Source: Prorocentrum cordatum (taxonomy: Eukaryota; Sar; Dinophyceae; Prorocentrales; Prorocentraceae). Taken from it: 28,231 nt of DNA. Positions 19,998-28,231 of the stretch are shown piece after piece. The notes beneath the pieces were generated by a model. The model searched no databases. It saw nothing but the letters and a program-made list of their open reading frames with translations, and had not been told where the DNA came from. Where the stretch lies: contig CAUYUJ010018541.1 in NCBI GenBank assembly GCA_963575745.1, forward strand, positions 173,501 to 201,731. The letters run 5' to 3'. The position numbers and the translations under genes are program-made. Within the stretch, counting starts at the first letter, position 1, and the number at the start of each line of letters is the position of its first letter.

Positions 19998-20200
19998 CTG
20001 CTGCTGCTGCTGCTCTTCCGCTGCGGCTCCTGCTGCTACTGCTGCTGCTCCTCTTTCTTCTGCTGCTGCTTCTCCTGCTCTTTTTTACGCTGGTCTGACT
20101 TCAGCTACGTGGCTGGAGCGTCCCAAATTTCCTACTGCTGCTCCTCCTCCTGCTGCTGCTGTTGCTGCTGCTCCTCCTCTTCCTCCTTGACCTCAGGCTG
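19998..20200. repeat. (CTG)n with CTC/CTT variants
   Basis: CTGCTGCTG runs at about 20000-20012, 20033-20070 and 20149-20171, with diverged CTC/TTC steps between. A short complex stretch lies at 20085-20130. Confidence 0.9.
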
Positions 20201-20231
20201 GTGCAGCCAGAAGCGGCCGCAGGTAGGGTCG

Positions 20232-20250
20232 ACCGTCGTCGTCGTCCTAT

Positions 20251-20293
<43 letters not shown>

Positions 20294-20340
20294 TGTTCTA
20301 CAATTGCCTCCTCATCTTCTTCTTCTTCTTCCTCCTTGGG
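20232..20340. repeat. (TCG)n then (TTC)n
   Basis: TCG is uninterrupted for 14 units at 20251-20292, preceded by four diverged units. A TTC run at about 20307-20330 follows. The TCG run is dense in CpG. A tract this regular is unusual beside AT-containing motifs. Confidence 0.95.
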
Positions 20341-20354
20341 TCACGGGCTCGCTG

Positions 20355-20770
20355 CCCCCAGACCCCCTCGCGTCGTGGAAACCTCCCGGCTGTCTTCGGC
20401 ATCTGGGGGGCCCTCGCCCATCGCCCCCGCCGTCACGGCTGGATCCGCCTCGAGATTCTGGCCAGGACGTGCCGCGGGATGGATTTGGGGGGTCGATTTG
20501 GACCCGCAGGCCCAGGCCCCAGACTCCCTCGCGTCGTGAAGAGATCCCGACGGAAGGCTGGTGGCTGCCTCCGGCCCCCGAGGGCCCTCGCTGGGCGCCC
20601 GGGTCGCCATGGCTGGGTCCGCATCGGTAGTCTGGCCAGGAAGCACGCCGGGCTGGATCCGGGAAGTGACTCGTGGCACCAGGTCGAGGCCTCCCTTGCG
20701 TCGTGAAGAAATGGCAGGCTTCGGGCTCGCCGCTTCCAGGGGCCTTCCAAGGGCCCCCGGGCCGTCGAGA
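20355..20770 (+). repeat. GC-rich direct repeat of about 165 bp, 2.5 units
   Basis: CCCTCGCGTCGTG-type anchors lie at about 20364, 20526 and 20692. Each is followed by a CCCGACGG / CCCGGCTG block, then GGGCCCTCGC, a GGCTGGRTCCGCMTCG block, TCTGGCCAGGA, and a GGGMTGGATYYGGG block. A diverged copy starts near 23788. Long frames on both strands (for example minus 20341-20946) translate the repeat, and no domain is recognised. Confidence 0.8.
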
Positions 20771-20899
20771 GACTGTTCTGGACTTACGGCTCCCGTGTAA
20801 AGGGTCGGGACTTGCGTCGGGGGTGTCATTACGGAGAAAATCAAGACATCAGATCTCTGGGTCTCGCCGACAACTTCAGACCTCCAGAGACTCGAAAGT

Positions 20900-21110
20900 A
20901 CCTCCTCTCTCTCCTCCCCCTCCTTCTCCTCCTCCTCCTCCTCCACTTCACCCTCCTCCTCCTCCTCCTCCTCCTCCTCCTCCTCCTTCCCTTCCTCCTC
21001 CTCCTCCTCCTCCTCCTCCCCTCACCCCCATCCCCCTCCTCCCCCTTCCCCCCTCCCTCTCCCCCCTTCTCCGCCTCGTCTTCCTCCTCTGCCCGCTCTC
21101 CCCTGGGTGG
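20900..21110. repeat. (TCC)n block
   Basis: Pyrimidine-rich plus strand with TCC runs at 20926-20985 and 20993-21020, then CCCCCTCC wording to about 21108. Confidence 0.9.
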
Positions 21111-21790
21111 GAGGGGGGAGGGTCGGACTCCAGTGTGTTGCACGCGACGTGCCACCACGCCAAGCATCTGGGGCGTGCCTGCCAGATACGGGGCTTCTTG
21201 ATCGTATGCTGCGTGCATCGTGGAGCTCTTCCAGAGTGGTGGGCCAGTTCCATGGAATTCTGATTGGTCTTTGCCACAACATTGATCCGATTGTGAATAC
21301 CACCGCGCCAGTCGTCGATATCTCATCCGTTGAGGGCCACGAGGCAGGCTGAGGCGATAGATCATGGGAGTATGGTTGGCTTGTCCGAGTGGTTGGCGGG
21401 CTTTTCGAGGCAAAGGGGGGACTCAAAGAGGCTTTGTCATGGGCAGAGCTTGACTCGTCAACTGATATGGGCCAAGACGCTAATTTTTCCAGCGCTCTGA
21501 AGCGTTGGAGTCAGCAGGTCTCAGGGTTGTCTATGTCGTTTTGTGGTGCTGGCCGTGTTTGCTTAGCGAGGATGCAATGTATCATATTAGTTGGACCAGT
21601 CATCCCCTCAGCGTCTCCACGCCCAGCATTATTTTCCATGTTGCAGCGCGCCTAGGCGACGCGGGAAGAGGCGCTAGAGGCGCTGGAGTGGCTGCGGGCC
21701 CTCCTGCCTTTTCCTTGGCAAGCGGGAGGGATTCCTGGCTGGCTTTGATAATAGAAGAGGCGCTACATTTTGTCGAGGCCCACAAGTTGA
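21111..21790. other. Unassigned stretch
   Basis: Complex sequence without tandem structure. A CTTGTCCGAGTGGTTGGC at 21380-21397 resembles a class II tRNA D-arm but lacks a partner B box (see rejected items). Frames up to 98 codons show no recognised domain. Confidence 0.4.
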
Positions 21791-22215
21791 CGCATGTATG
21801 AGGGCTTGCTCGCAGACGCACTCGCGCACACACTTGGTGTCGGCTGCCCGTTGCGCTGGCGTCCATGCGGTACAGCGTTGCCTGCGGCACGAATATGATT
21901 TCGAGCGCACACGCATATGCACACAAGCACCAAGGCTACCGCTCACGCACATGCACACGTGTGCGCGCATGCAGTCATGGGCGCGAAGCATGGACGAACA
22001 GAAAGGAAATACACGAGGAGGTGCGGACACTGTATGTACATATTATCTTCACGTTTTCGCCCGGGCAGACCGATGGACGCACACGTTGACACAGTCGCGC
22101 AGACACGTTGGCAGGCAGACATGCTGGAGCCAGGCAGGCGGGCAGGCAGGCCGACAGACGGGACAGAGGCACATAACAACAGACAGGTATCACAAGTACA
22201 CACCGCACCCGCCGC
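21791..22215. repeat. CA-rich and CAGG/CAGA-rich low-complexity stretch
   Basis: 21810-21960 is rich in CACGCACATGCACAC steps, including ACGTGTGCGCGCATGCA at 21957-21973. 22110-22190 has GGCAGGCAGAC-type tetranucleotide wording, with GCGGGCAGGCAGGCCGACAG near 22139-22158. This is imperfect and old. Confidence 0.7.
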
Positions 22216-22521
22216 ACATCTAATCCAGCTGAGGTGCGGGCCACACACATGTGTTGTTTTTTTTTGTGAGAGGCCGTGCTTCGTCCAGCGAGTGGTCTCC
22301 CAATCGACATGTAGGCTCGGCAGGACATCCGAGCTGGCCAACTGGCCACGCGAAGTCTGCCTGGAGACTGCGCGGCCTCCTCCACGATCTGCCCCCGCCC
22401 CTCCGCGCTACATGTGCCCTCTCCGGCGCCCCACTCCAGGATGGCTTCGCCAAAAGGGGGCCGCCTTCGTCCATGAGCGACAAGCCCAGGGAAGCGAAAA
22501 ATCACACAAACATGAAGAAGT
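22216..22521. other. Unassigned stretch
   Basis: Contains a T-run (22256-22264) and otherwise unrepeated GC-rich sequence. A 478-codon plus frame (21917-23353) crosses it but also crosses both foldback elements and has no recognisable domain. Confidence 0.35.
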
Positions 22522-22543
22522 CGGACCTCCGAGTTTTGATGTT
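22522..22543 (-). repeat. Third, solo arm of the foldback family
   Basis: Read on the minus strand, this segment begins AACATCAAAACTCGG and ends AGGTCCG. It matches 22845-22866 at 21 of 22 positions in opposite orientation, giving a wider inverted repeat enclosing about 300 bp of very GC-rich DNA. Confidence 0.85.
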
Positions 22544-22844
22544 CATGCCATTCCTCGTTCCCCTCGAAGCCGCCCTTCGCCGCCCCCGGGAGCCGTGGGG
22601 GTGCCCGGAGGTGGCGGGCGGCGGCCTGCCACGCGGCTCCCGCCCTCGCCGCCCCGGGCCGGCCCCCTCGGGGCGCGTCGGCCCCGGCCAGGCACCAGGC
22701 CTCACCGCTCGGCTCGAGGCACCTGCCGCTCCCCAGCGGGGGGGGCGCAGCCCCCCCCCCCCCCTGGGGCGGCCTGCGAGCCGACGCTCCGCGATCGTGC
22801 TCGCCCGAGGGGGAGCCACAGATGGGAGACCGAACAGCGACGTA

Positions 22845-22999
22845 AACATAAAAACTCGGAGGTCCGCTCGAATTTCTTGGGTCCGCGCTGGGCCCCCCTG
22901 GCGGTGCCTCCAGCGCCGCCCCTGGCGCGCTCCGCGCGCCGGGGAGGGGGGTCCAGCGCCGATCCGAGAAGTCCACGCGGACATCTGAGATTTTATGTT
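22845..22999. mobile_element. 155-bp palindromic, MITE-like foldback element
   Basis: Left arm 22845-22891 and right arm 22953-22999 (read in reverse) are 47 bp each and match at 37 positions with no gaps. Both start AACATAAAA and end CGCTGG, with a GTCCGC block inside. The loop is a 61-bp GC-rich spacer. No transposase is present. No target-site duplication is certain. The nearby copy at 22522-22543 suggests a repeated family. It could instead be a hairpin with an RNA-level role. Confidence 0.6.
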
Positions 23000-23152
23000 A
23001 ATGTCACTGTTCCTTCCCCTAACAGAGAGGCAGCAGCCTCGGTGGGCGGGCTCTCTTGGGGCCCGTCCCCGAGCGCAGCGTCGTCCGCAGAGGTCCTCGG
23101 CCAGGAGGGTGCACGCTGCGTGCTGGGGCCCAGTGATGGCCCTGACCATCTG

Positions 23153-23345
23153 GGCCTCCTGGATGGGGTCGGAGTAGATGGGGTCGAAGGATCGCGCCGC
23201 ATCGCCGATGCATTGACGATGCGGGTCGATGCGCAGACCGTGTTTCCCCACACCGACGTCGCCGACGCATCGCCGACGACACCAATATATCGGCGATGCG
23301 GCGCGATTTTTCGACCCCATGTGCTCGGACCCCATCTAGGAGGCC
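23153..23345. mobile_element. 193-bp palindromic, MITE-like element with 63-bp terminal inverted repeats
   Basis: Arms 23153-23215 and 23283-23345 align without gaps at 55 of 63 positions. They start GGCCTCCT, then GATGGGGTC, ATGGGGTCGAA, and ATCGCGCCGCATCGCCGAT. The 67-bp interior is rich in GCATCG and CGATGC and can itself fold. There is no transposase and no clear target-site duplication. Long frames on both strands cross it but break neither at its ends nor in a gene-like way. A non-autonomous DNA transposon is the simplest reading. Confidence 0.65.
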
Positions 23346-23787
23346 TCTGCTGACCAGGCATGATGGTGGTGTATCAGGTACCTTCTGCGCCATGATGTGA
23401 ATCCTGGCAGCTGATGCCTTGAGCAGTGCACTGGATGCAGCTGGCACGAGGGTTAAGAGCGTTGCATGGGGCACCCTTAGGTACTTCGTGCTTGGGCTCT
23501 GCACCTTGGAGTGTCCTTCGTCTGCGATGTCTCCACTGGGGCCCGCGCCATCGGTGAGGGGGCTCAGGTTCTTGACCTCGTCGCTCCTGTGGCAACCTTT
23601 CGACTGCGCTCTCGGCTCCCTCGCCCCCTCTCGGCGCCCGGGCCGGAAGCGTGCTGCAGGCGGAGTGCGCCGCGATCTTCGCCGACGTCGCTGCCACGGT
23701 GGCCGGGGGGCCACCAACAGCGCTCACGCGCTGAGTTTGGCGGACATCGCCGTCTGTGTCAGTAGGCTCTGATTGCCGGGCCCCTTG
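23346..23787. other. Unassigned stretch with opposing open frames
   Basis: A plus frame (23419-23772) and minus frames (23374-23727, 23019-23717) overlap, all around 115 codons or more and none recognised. An exon in one of them cannot be excluded without homology or transcript data. Confidence 0.3.
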
Positions 23788-23920
23788 GGGTCGTGAAAAA
23801 GTCTCGACGGGAGGTTCTTCGCAGTTTCTGGCTTCGGTGGTCTTTGCAGAGCCTCAGGGACCGTCAATACCGCCTCTGGATGAACAGCCTGTCCTGGGGT
23901 CAAGCCCTCTGGATTGCGCA
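23788..23920 (+). repeat. Diverged copy of the 165-bp repeat
   Basis: GGGTCGTGAAAAAGTCTCGA (23788-23807) matches the GCGTCGTGAAGAGATCCCGA of the 20526 unit. The following GGAGGTTCTTCGCAG, GGCTTCGG, CAGAGCC and CCTCTGGAT segments keep the same order as in the 20355-20770 array. Confidence 0.55.
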
Positions 23921-24363
23921 AAAATCACGACTTCGGGGATTTGGGGAGGCCCTAATTAGTTCAGAGTGTCACGGGGTCAGATACGTTTTCTGATGGGGGG
24001 ATTCCCAGCACCAGAGTTCCGTAATATTGCAGATATGTTCGAGATGAAGCGAGATTGGCCACAAACGACCGACCGCCCTCTTTGTGATCTTCATTCTTTC
24101 TGCGACGTCTATTGGCTGACGAGATGTCCTAGGCTTTTCTCTGGCTTGCAGAGCGATTACCTTACAGTCGATTCGAGGTAAAGTGCGCCGCGTGGTCGGT
24201 ACCAGCAAGGACGCGATACACGAAGCTTCATTCTATGGTCTCCACAACGGGGAGGCCTACTTGGGTGCGTGAGTTGCTTCTGCACAAGGGTACGAGAGCA
24301 GTCGCCCCTGACTCAGCGTGAGAGAGGGCTTGCTTCAGAGGGCGAATCGACCTCCTTCTCCTT
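23921..24363. other. Unassigned stretch, no recognised feature
   Basis: Balanced-composition sequence without tandem structure. Short frames only (up to about 90 codons). Nothing recognised. Confidence 0.4.
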
Positions 24364-24606
24364 GTGGAGCCTGCCTGGATTGCTGTCCCTTTTGGGTGCC
24401 GAGGTCGCCCGTGTCGGAGTGCGGGATTCGGCTCTGGGCGCCTACGCAGGACCGTCCGCGGTGCCGACCCGCTGCTGGGGTCCCGAGGCGCCCGCGCCAA
24501 TGGTGAGATTGCCGATGTGTTACAAGATGACGATGCCGATGATGATGCTGCTGCTGCTGATGATGATGATGATGATCGAGATGATGATCGAGATGATGAT
24601 GATGAT

Positions 24607-24637
<31 letters not shown>

Positions 24638-25509
24638 ATGAGAAGGATGAGGATGGTGGTGGTGGTGTAGATAATAATGATGCTTCTGTGGATGACGAGA
24701 TGACGATGAAAACGATTCTGATTATGCTGATGGGTATGGTGGTGGCGATTGCGATGTTGCTGATGATGGTAATGGTGAGTGATCATGACGAAGTCGCTGA
24801 CGATGTCGATTGTGGTGAAGATGATGATGGCTGTTCTGGTGACGGCGATTTGAAGTATGATGGTGACGATGGCGACTGTGATGATGACCCCGATGATGAC
24901 GACGATGGCGATGATGGTTGTGATTGTGGTGGCGATGATGATGTTGCCAATGATGATTTGGATTCTGGTGAAGGCGATGCTTATGAGGATGGTGATAGCG
25001 ATTATGGTGTTGATGAATGTGTTGACTATGCTGCTGATTTGCTTGTGATTGACGACGGTTGCAATCTCGATTGTGATCATTCTGATTCGAATGGTGGTGC
25101 CCTTGTTGATCATTCTGTTGATAATGATAGTTATGGTGACCTTACCGGCGACGAAGATGATAATGATGATGATGCCGATCATGATGCTGATTCTGATGAT
25201 GATGATTGTGATGGTGATGCTGACGATCCTTCCGCGGATGACGACTTTGATGATTACGACGCTGATGGCGACAGTTTTGATCATGACGTCGGTGACGATT
25301 ACGTTGCTTTTGGTGAGGATGAATCTGATGCATTCGAGGACTATGGTGGGGATTTGGAGTTTGATGATGCTCATGATGCTTTTATTGTTGCTGCTGTTGC
25401 TCATGATGGCGATCTTTGTGTGATGGAAATGAACACCACGGCACCATTAGGCGAGGCTATCCAATCCCGTGCCCAGCAGCTGCCAGCGCAGGCCAGGGAT
25501 GATGAGTAG
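24364..25509 (+). CDS. Asp-rich acidic open frame on a diverged GAT tract; possible gene
   Basis: The frame has 381 codons, ATG at 24364 and stop TAG at 25507-25509. The first 48 residues are Arg/Gly/Cys-containing and unrelated to the repeat. From residue 50 on about a third of residues are Asp, with Gly, Ala, Ser, Cys and Tyr interspersed. A hydrophobic segment (MTMKTILIMLMGMVVAIAML, near residues 114-133) arises where the repeat slips register. The last 35 residues (…MEMNTTAPLGEAIQSRAQQ…) are non-repetitive. Unlike every other array here, the tract has no long pure runs, yet the Asp frame stays open to the end. Caution: no single substitution turns GAT into a stop, so openness alone is weak evidence. 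No homologous family is recognised. No promoter or splice evidence is seen. It may simply be an old microsatellite. Confidence 0.25.
24519..25440. repeat. Highly diverged GAT-derived tract
   Basis: GAT/GAC/GGT/GCT/TCT codon-like steps persist with three-base periodicity. The purest parts are 24537-24655 (GATGAT with GCTGCTGCT inserts). From 24660 onward substitutions are dense. It underlies the Asp-rich open frame listed above. Confidence 0.9.
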
Positions 25510-25781
25510 AAGGAGGAGGGGGAGGCGAGGTGGACAAGGATACGGGGGAAGGATGAACTGGCTGAGGATGATTAGGAGGGAGAGGCGGAATACGAGAAGG
25601 AGTGGGAGAAGGACATGGAGGAAAGAGGAGGACGAGGAGCCCGAGACGGAGCAGGACAATGACACGGGGGAAGGTGAGAAACGATGATGTTGATGATGAA
25701 GATGATGTTTTTGCTGCTGCTCATGATGAGGAGGAGGATGAGGAGGAGGAGGAGGAGGTGGAGGAGGCGGATGACGCGAGT

Positions 25782-25850
<69 letters not shown>

Positions 25851-26215
25851 CGGAGGAGGAGGAGGAGGAGGAGGAGGAGGAAGAAGAGAACACGGAGGAG
25901 GATGAGGAGGAGGAGGAGGAGGAAGAGGAATAATAATAATAGCAATACGAAGACGAAAAAGAAGAATAATCATCATAGTAATAATAGTAAGAATAATAAG
26001 AAGGATAATATTAATATGAATAATAAGAATAATACTAATAATAAGAATAATAAGAATAATAATAATAGTAATAATACCAATGGTAATAAGAAGAATAATA
26101 GTAATAATACTAAGAAGAAGAATAAGAAGAAGAAGAGGAGGAGGAGGAGGAGGAGGAGGAGGAGGAGGAGGAAGAAGATGAGGAGGAGGAGGAGGAGGGG
26201 GAGGGGGAGGACCGC
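25500..26215. repeat. Compound GGA/GAT/GAA/AAT/AAG array in constant phase
   Basis: Order: diverged GGA/GAG (25510-25690), GAT/GCT (25690-25728), GGA (25728-25770), GAT (25780-25850, about 23 units), GGA (25851-25930), AAT/AAG with interruptions (25930-26130), GGA (26130-26210). From about 25780 to 26200 almost every triplet in the frame starting with A is ANN (ATG, AGG, AAT, AAG, AGT). The 254-codon plus frame and the 122-, 134- and 148-codon minus frames are repeat readings. Confidence 0.95.
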
Positions 26216-26533
26216 GAAACCAGTCTTGGTCAGGCTAACCCTGGGCCAAGGATCGGTGTGTTTGCCTCCTCGGCCCAGCATCTGGCGATCCCAGGCCGAG
26301 AACGGGCCTGGCAAGGATCGATGCAGGTGGATAGCTGGCAATCTCTCGCCATGTGTGCATTTTTGAGCAAATCGTTGCCGTTCCAGCGCGAGTTGAAGGA
26401 CGGCAGAAGTCGTTAAGCTTTTTACGACTTCACCGCGCTCCTCCTCCTTATCCTTGCATTGCTGGATCGTCCTCGAGCGTCCATTAACCTTTACCCTCTT
26501 GTCCTCGCCCTCCCGCCGACAAACATTATGGCG
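26216..26533. other. Unassigned stretch
   Basis: Complex sequence after the trinucleotide block. Only short frames and no repeat or RNA gene recognised. Confidence 0.4.
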
Positions 26534-26680
26534 GGGTCACCGACAGGCCTTGGGGGGGGGGTCACCGACGAACCCCAGGGGGGTCACTGACGGCCTCAGG
26601 ATAACCACCGACAAGCCTCAGAGGGGTCGCCCACTACCCTGGGGGGGATCACCGGTAAGCCCAAAAGGGGGACCACGCCC
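26534..26680 (+). repeat. GGGGTCACCGACARGCCTCA-type minisatellite
   Basis: About five to six units, spaced roughly 25-35 bp, of GGGGTCACCGACAGGCCTTG and variants, at about 26534, 26557, 26580, 26602 (ATAACCACCGACAAGCCTCA), 26622 and 26645. G-runs of up to nine or ten sit at unit boundaries and may form G-quadruplexes. Confidence 0.8.
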
Positions 26681-26912
26681 CTCCCCCACCCGTAAAAGCG
26701 CATCGGAGGTACCCAAAATTCTACCATTCCAGGGCGATCAGCGAACTTCCCCGTCTTGCAGTCAAGCTGTATCATAAGGATGCGCGGTAAGGATGCGAGG
26801 GCCTCGGAGGGCCACGTTAGCGTTCTTCGAACGAGGTTGGCCGACGAAAGTGGCCAAGGATGGGCCGAAGGGCCCATCCTTACTATGCGGGTTGATTGTG
26901 GTCTTGGTCTTA
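26681..26912. other. Unassigned stretch
   Basis: Includes a local inverted motif GGCCGAAGGGCCCATCC (26861-26877). A minus frame across 26596-26877 has no recognised domain. Confidence 0.35.
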
Positions 26913-27062
26913 GAGGAGGAGGAGGAGGAGGAGGAGGAGGAGGAGGAGGAGGAGGAGGAGGAGGAGGAGGAAGGAGGAGAGGAGGAGAGGAGGGCAGGAG
27001 AGAAGGGAGGAGGAGACGATGGGGAGAGGAGGAGGAGGACGGAGTAGCGGAGGGAGGAGGAG

Positions 27063-27093
<31 letters not shown>

Positions 27094-27265
27094 GAGGGGA
27101 GGAGTAGGAGAAGGGGAGGAGGATGACGATGGGGGGAGAGGAGGAGGAGGCGGAGGAGGAGGAGGAGGAGCAGGAGGAGGAGGAGGAGGAGGAGGAGGAG
27201 GCGGAGGAGGCGGAGGAGGAGGAGGCGGAGGAGGAGGAGGAGGGGGAGGAGGAGGAGGAGGCGCG
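26913..27265. repeat. (GGA)n block with GGC variants
   Basis: GGA is nearly pure at 26913-26970, then diverged GGAGAG wording, GGA again at 27066-27091, and GGA/GCG steps at 27135-27262. Purine-rich plus strand throughout. Confidence 0.95.
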
Positions 27266-27269
27266 AACT

Positions 27270-27690
27270 TTCCCGCCTTGGTCCTCGAGGGGGCGCCGCG
27301 GCCCCAGTTTTGGCGGCCCCGTGCCCACGGGGCCCGGCCTGGGGCCGCTCTCCTGCGAGCGGGTGCTCTGCCTGCCTCTCCAGCGGGTCCCGCCTGCGCT
27401 GCCCTCGCCTTCCGCAGCCTCCCGGGCGCTGCTGGAAGTGCCCCTGGCTTTAACTCGGGCGTGTCCCTCTGCAGGAGGAAGGTTCAATGATAGCAAAGAT
27501 AAAGTCAGGGGACGCTTTTTTTCGTTTGTTCTATTGTTTTGACAATTGTTTTGTTTTCCTTCACAAGTCGCCCGTAGGCGGACATGCCCGACCTAACCCT
27601 GGCCCAGGGCGCCCCCAGACTTTCCAGGGAGGCCCCCGCGGCTTCCAGGGCACCCCTCGCGAGGCCCAGAGGGCCCCAGGGCAGGGCTCC
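27270..27690. other. Unassigned GC-rich stretch
   Basis: GC-rich except for a T-rich pocket at 27516-27560 (TTTTTTTCGTTTGTTC and nearby). Several long frames overlap (27123-27542 and 27487-28137, both plus). None is recognised. Confidence 0.35.
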
Positions 27691-27900
27691 TTTCGATTCC
27701 TCCGATCCGATCCGCTTCGACTTCGTCGTCTTCCGACTCTGGTTCGACTCGATTTCGGATTCCGACGTGGGCTCCGATTTCTCAGTGGAGGCCTGCTCGC
27801 CTGCAGATTTCCGCCGATTCGACTTCTCCCGACTCGGCTGCCGATCTCCGCCGATTCGACTCGTCTCGATTGCAGATCCGACCTATCGATTCGTCCTGCC
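27690..27900. repeat. TTCGACT/CCGAT-rich degenerate motif field
   Basis: TTCGACT recurs near 27717, 27742, 27828 and 27857, with CCGATCCGAT, GATTTC and CCGACT wording between. The field has no fixed period. It yields Arg/Asp/Ser/Phe-rich frames on both strands. Confidence 0.55.
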
Positions 27901-28231
27901 AGGGACTCCAAAACGGAGCGAAAAGCTGGGGGCACCCTTTGCCAGGAGCAACTCCAGCAGCACCCGAGGCCTGCACTGGCCGCTCACCTTCCGGTACACC
28001 GATTTGCGGGGCCCAGAGGCCGCCTGCGCGCTGCTCCTGGCGAAGTTTCTCTACGCCTGAGGCCTTCTCCCGCGGTCACATATTGGAAGGGACCTCGCAA
28101 GCTTTCGTCGGGCCTGCGCGCAGAGCAGTGTCCATGAGAGCAAGAGCGCAGCTGAGCACAGGAGGGCGTGCAGGCAGCCGCGGAGCTCGGACATGCAGAA
28201 GCGAGGTGCGGACGACGCTGCAAAGCCCTAG
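27901..28231. other. Unassigned window end
   Basis: The plus frame 27584-28060 ends here with a fairly protein-like tail (GPEAACALLLAKFLYA, then stop). It begins inside low-complexity sequence and matches no family I know. The minus frame 27984-28223 overlaps it. A terminal exon is possible but unsupported. Confidence 0.25.

Noticed and set aside
21370-21440. tRNA-Ser/Leu-like D-arm wording TGTCCGAGTGGTTGGC
   Set aside because: There is no B box (GGTTCRANNCC type) at a suitable distance and no pairing acceptor stem could be found by eye. It is likely chance, or at most a decayed SINE head.
21917-23353. 478-codon plus-strand frame
   Set aside because: It runs through CA-rich sequence and both palindromic elements, with no recognisable domain. 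GC richness makes several frames open here on both strands.

Overview
This window looks like intergenic or otherwise gene-poor nuclear DNA of a eukaryote. My best guess is a dinoflagellate (Prorocentrum/Polarella-like), and that is an inference. Three things suggest it. There is a decayed minus-strand open reading frame (about 1011-2071) with an RRM-like fold, of the kind I associate with the first ORF of dinoflagellate LINE-type retroelements. There is an exact 13-base match (8586-8598) to the core of the dinoflagellate spliced leader. Finally, there is an extreme load of trinucleotide arrays of types GGA, GAT, TCC, CTG and TCG in otherwise moderately to strongly GC-rich DNA. I see no bacterial operon, no rRNA, no convincing tRNA, no CRISPR array and no intact gene that I can name.

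Layout. 1-640 holds nothing I recognise. 671-837 is a 24-bp minisatellite lying just past the 3' side of the retroelement ORF relict (1011-2071, minus). 2570-3595 is a six-unit satellite of about 170 bp, with a displaced seventh copy at about 4700-4855. That copy is enclosed by two oppositely oriented arrays of a second repeat of about 90 bp (3863-4265 plus; 4885-5200 minus). 5590-6552 is a degenerate 60-bp repeat field ending in a near-perfect 71-bp tandem duplication. 6553-10090 is mostly unassigned and GC-rich towards its right end. 10096-12545 has TCC, GGA and mixed GAT/GTT/GCT arrays. 13375-14660 is a 92-bp GC-rich minisatellite. 14750-18770 is a long degenerate field with an 80-100 bp period, split by a decamer array, a nonamer array and a 1.2-kb GAT/GGA block. 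18860-20340 is a compound block: GGA, then (GAT)n with 53 uninterrupted units, then GGA, a GC-rich spacer, TCC, CTG, TCG and TTC. 20355-20770 is a GC-rich repeat of about 165 bp with a diverged copy near 23785. 22522-22999 and 23153-23345 are two palindromic, MITE-like foldback elements. 24364-25509 is a 381-codon Asp-rich open frame built on a heavily diverged GAT tract. 25500-26215 and 26914-27265 are purine trinucleotide arrays. 27270-28231 is GC-rich with a TTCGACT-type motif field.

How it fits together. Summing the intervals called here, roughly a fifth of the window is trinucleotide arrays and about another quarter is longer tandem repeats. The genes do not form a pathway. The content is layered repeats: old minisatellite fields into which microsatellite blocks have expanded, plus small palindromic elements and one dead retroelement ORF. 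Most of the long open frames, such as proline-rich, poly-Asp, poly-Arg and poly-Leu frames, are translations of repeats and should not be read as genes. The Asp-rich frame at 24364-25509 is the only one I keep as a possible gene, at low confidence.
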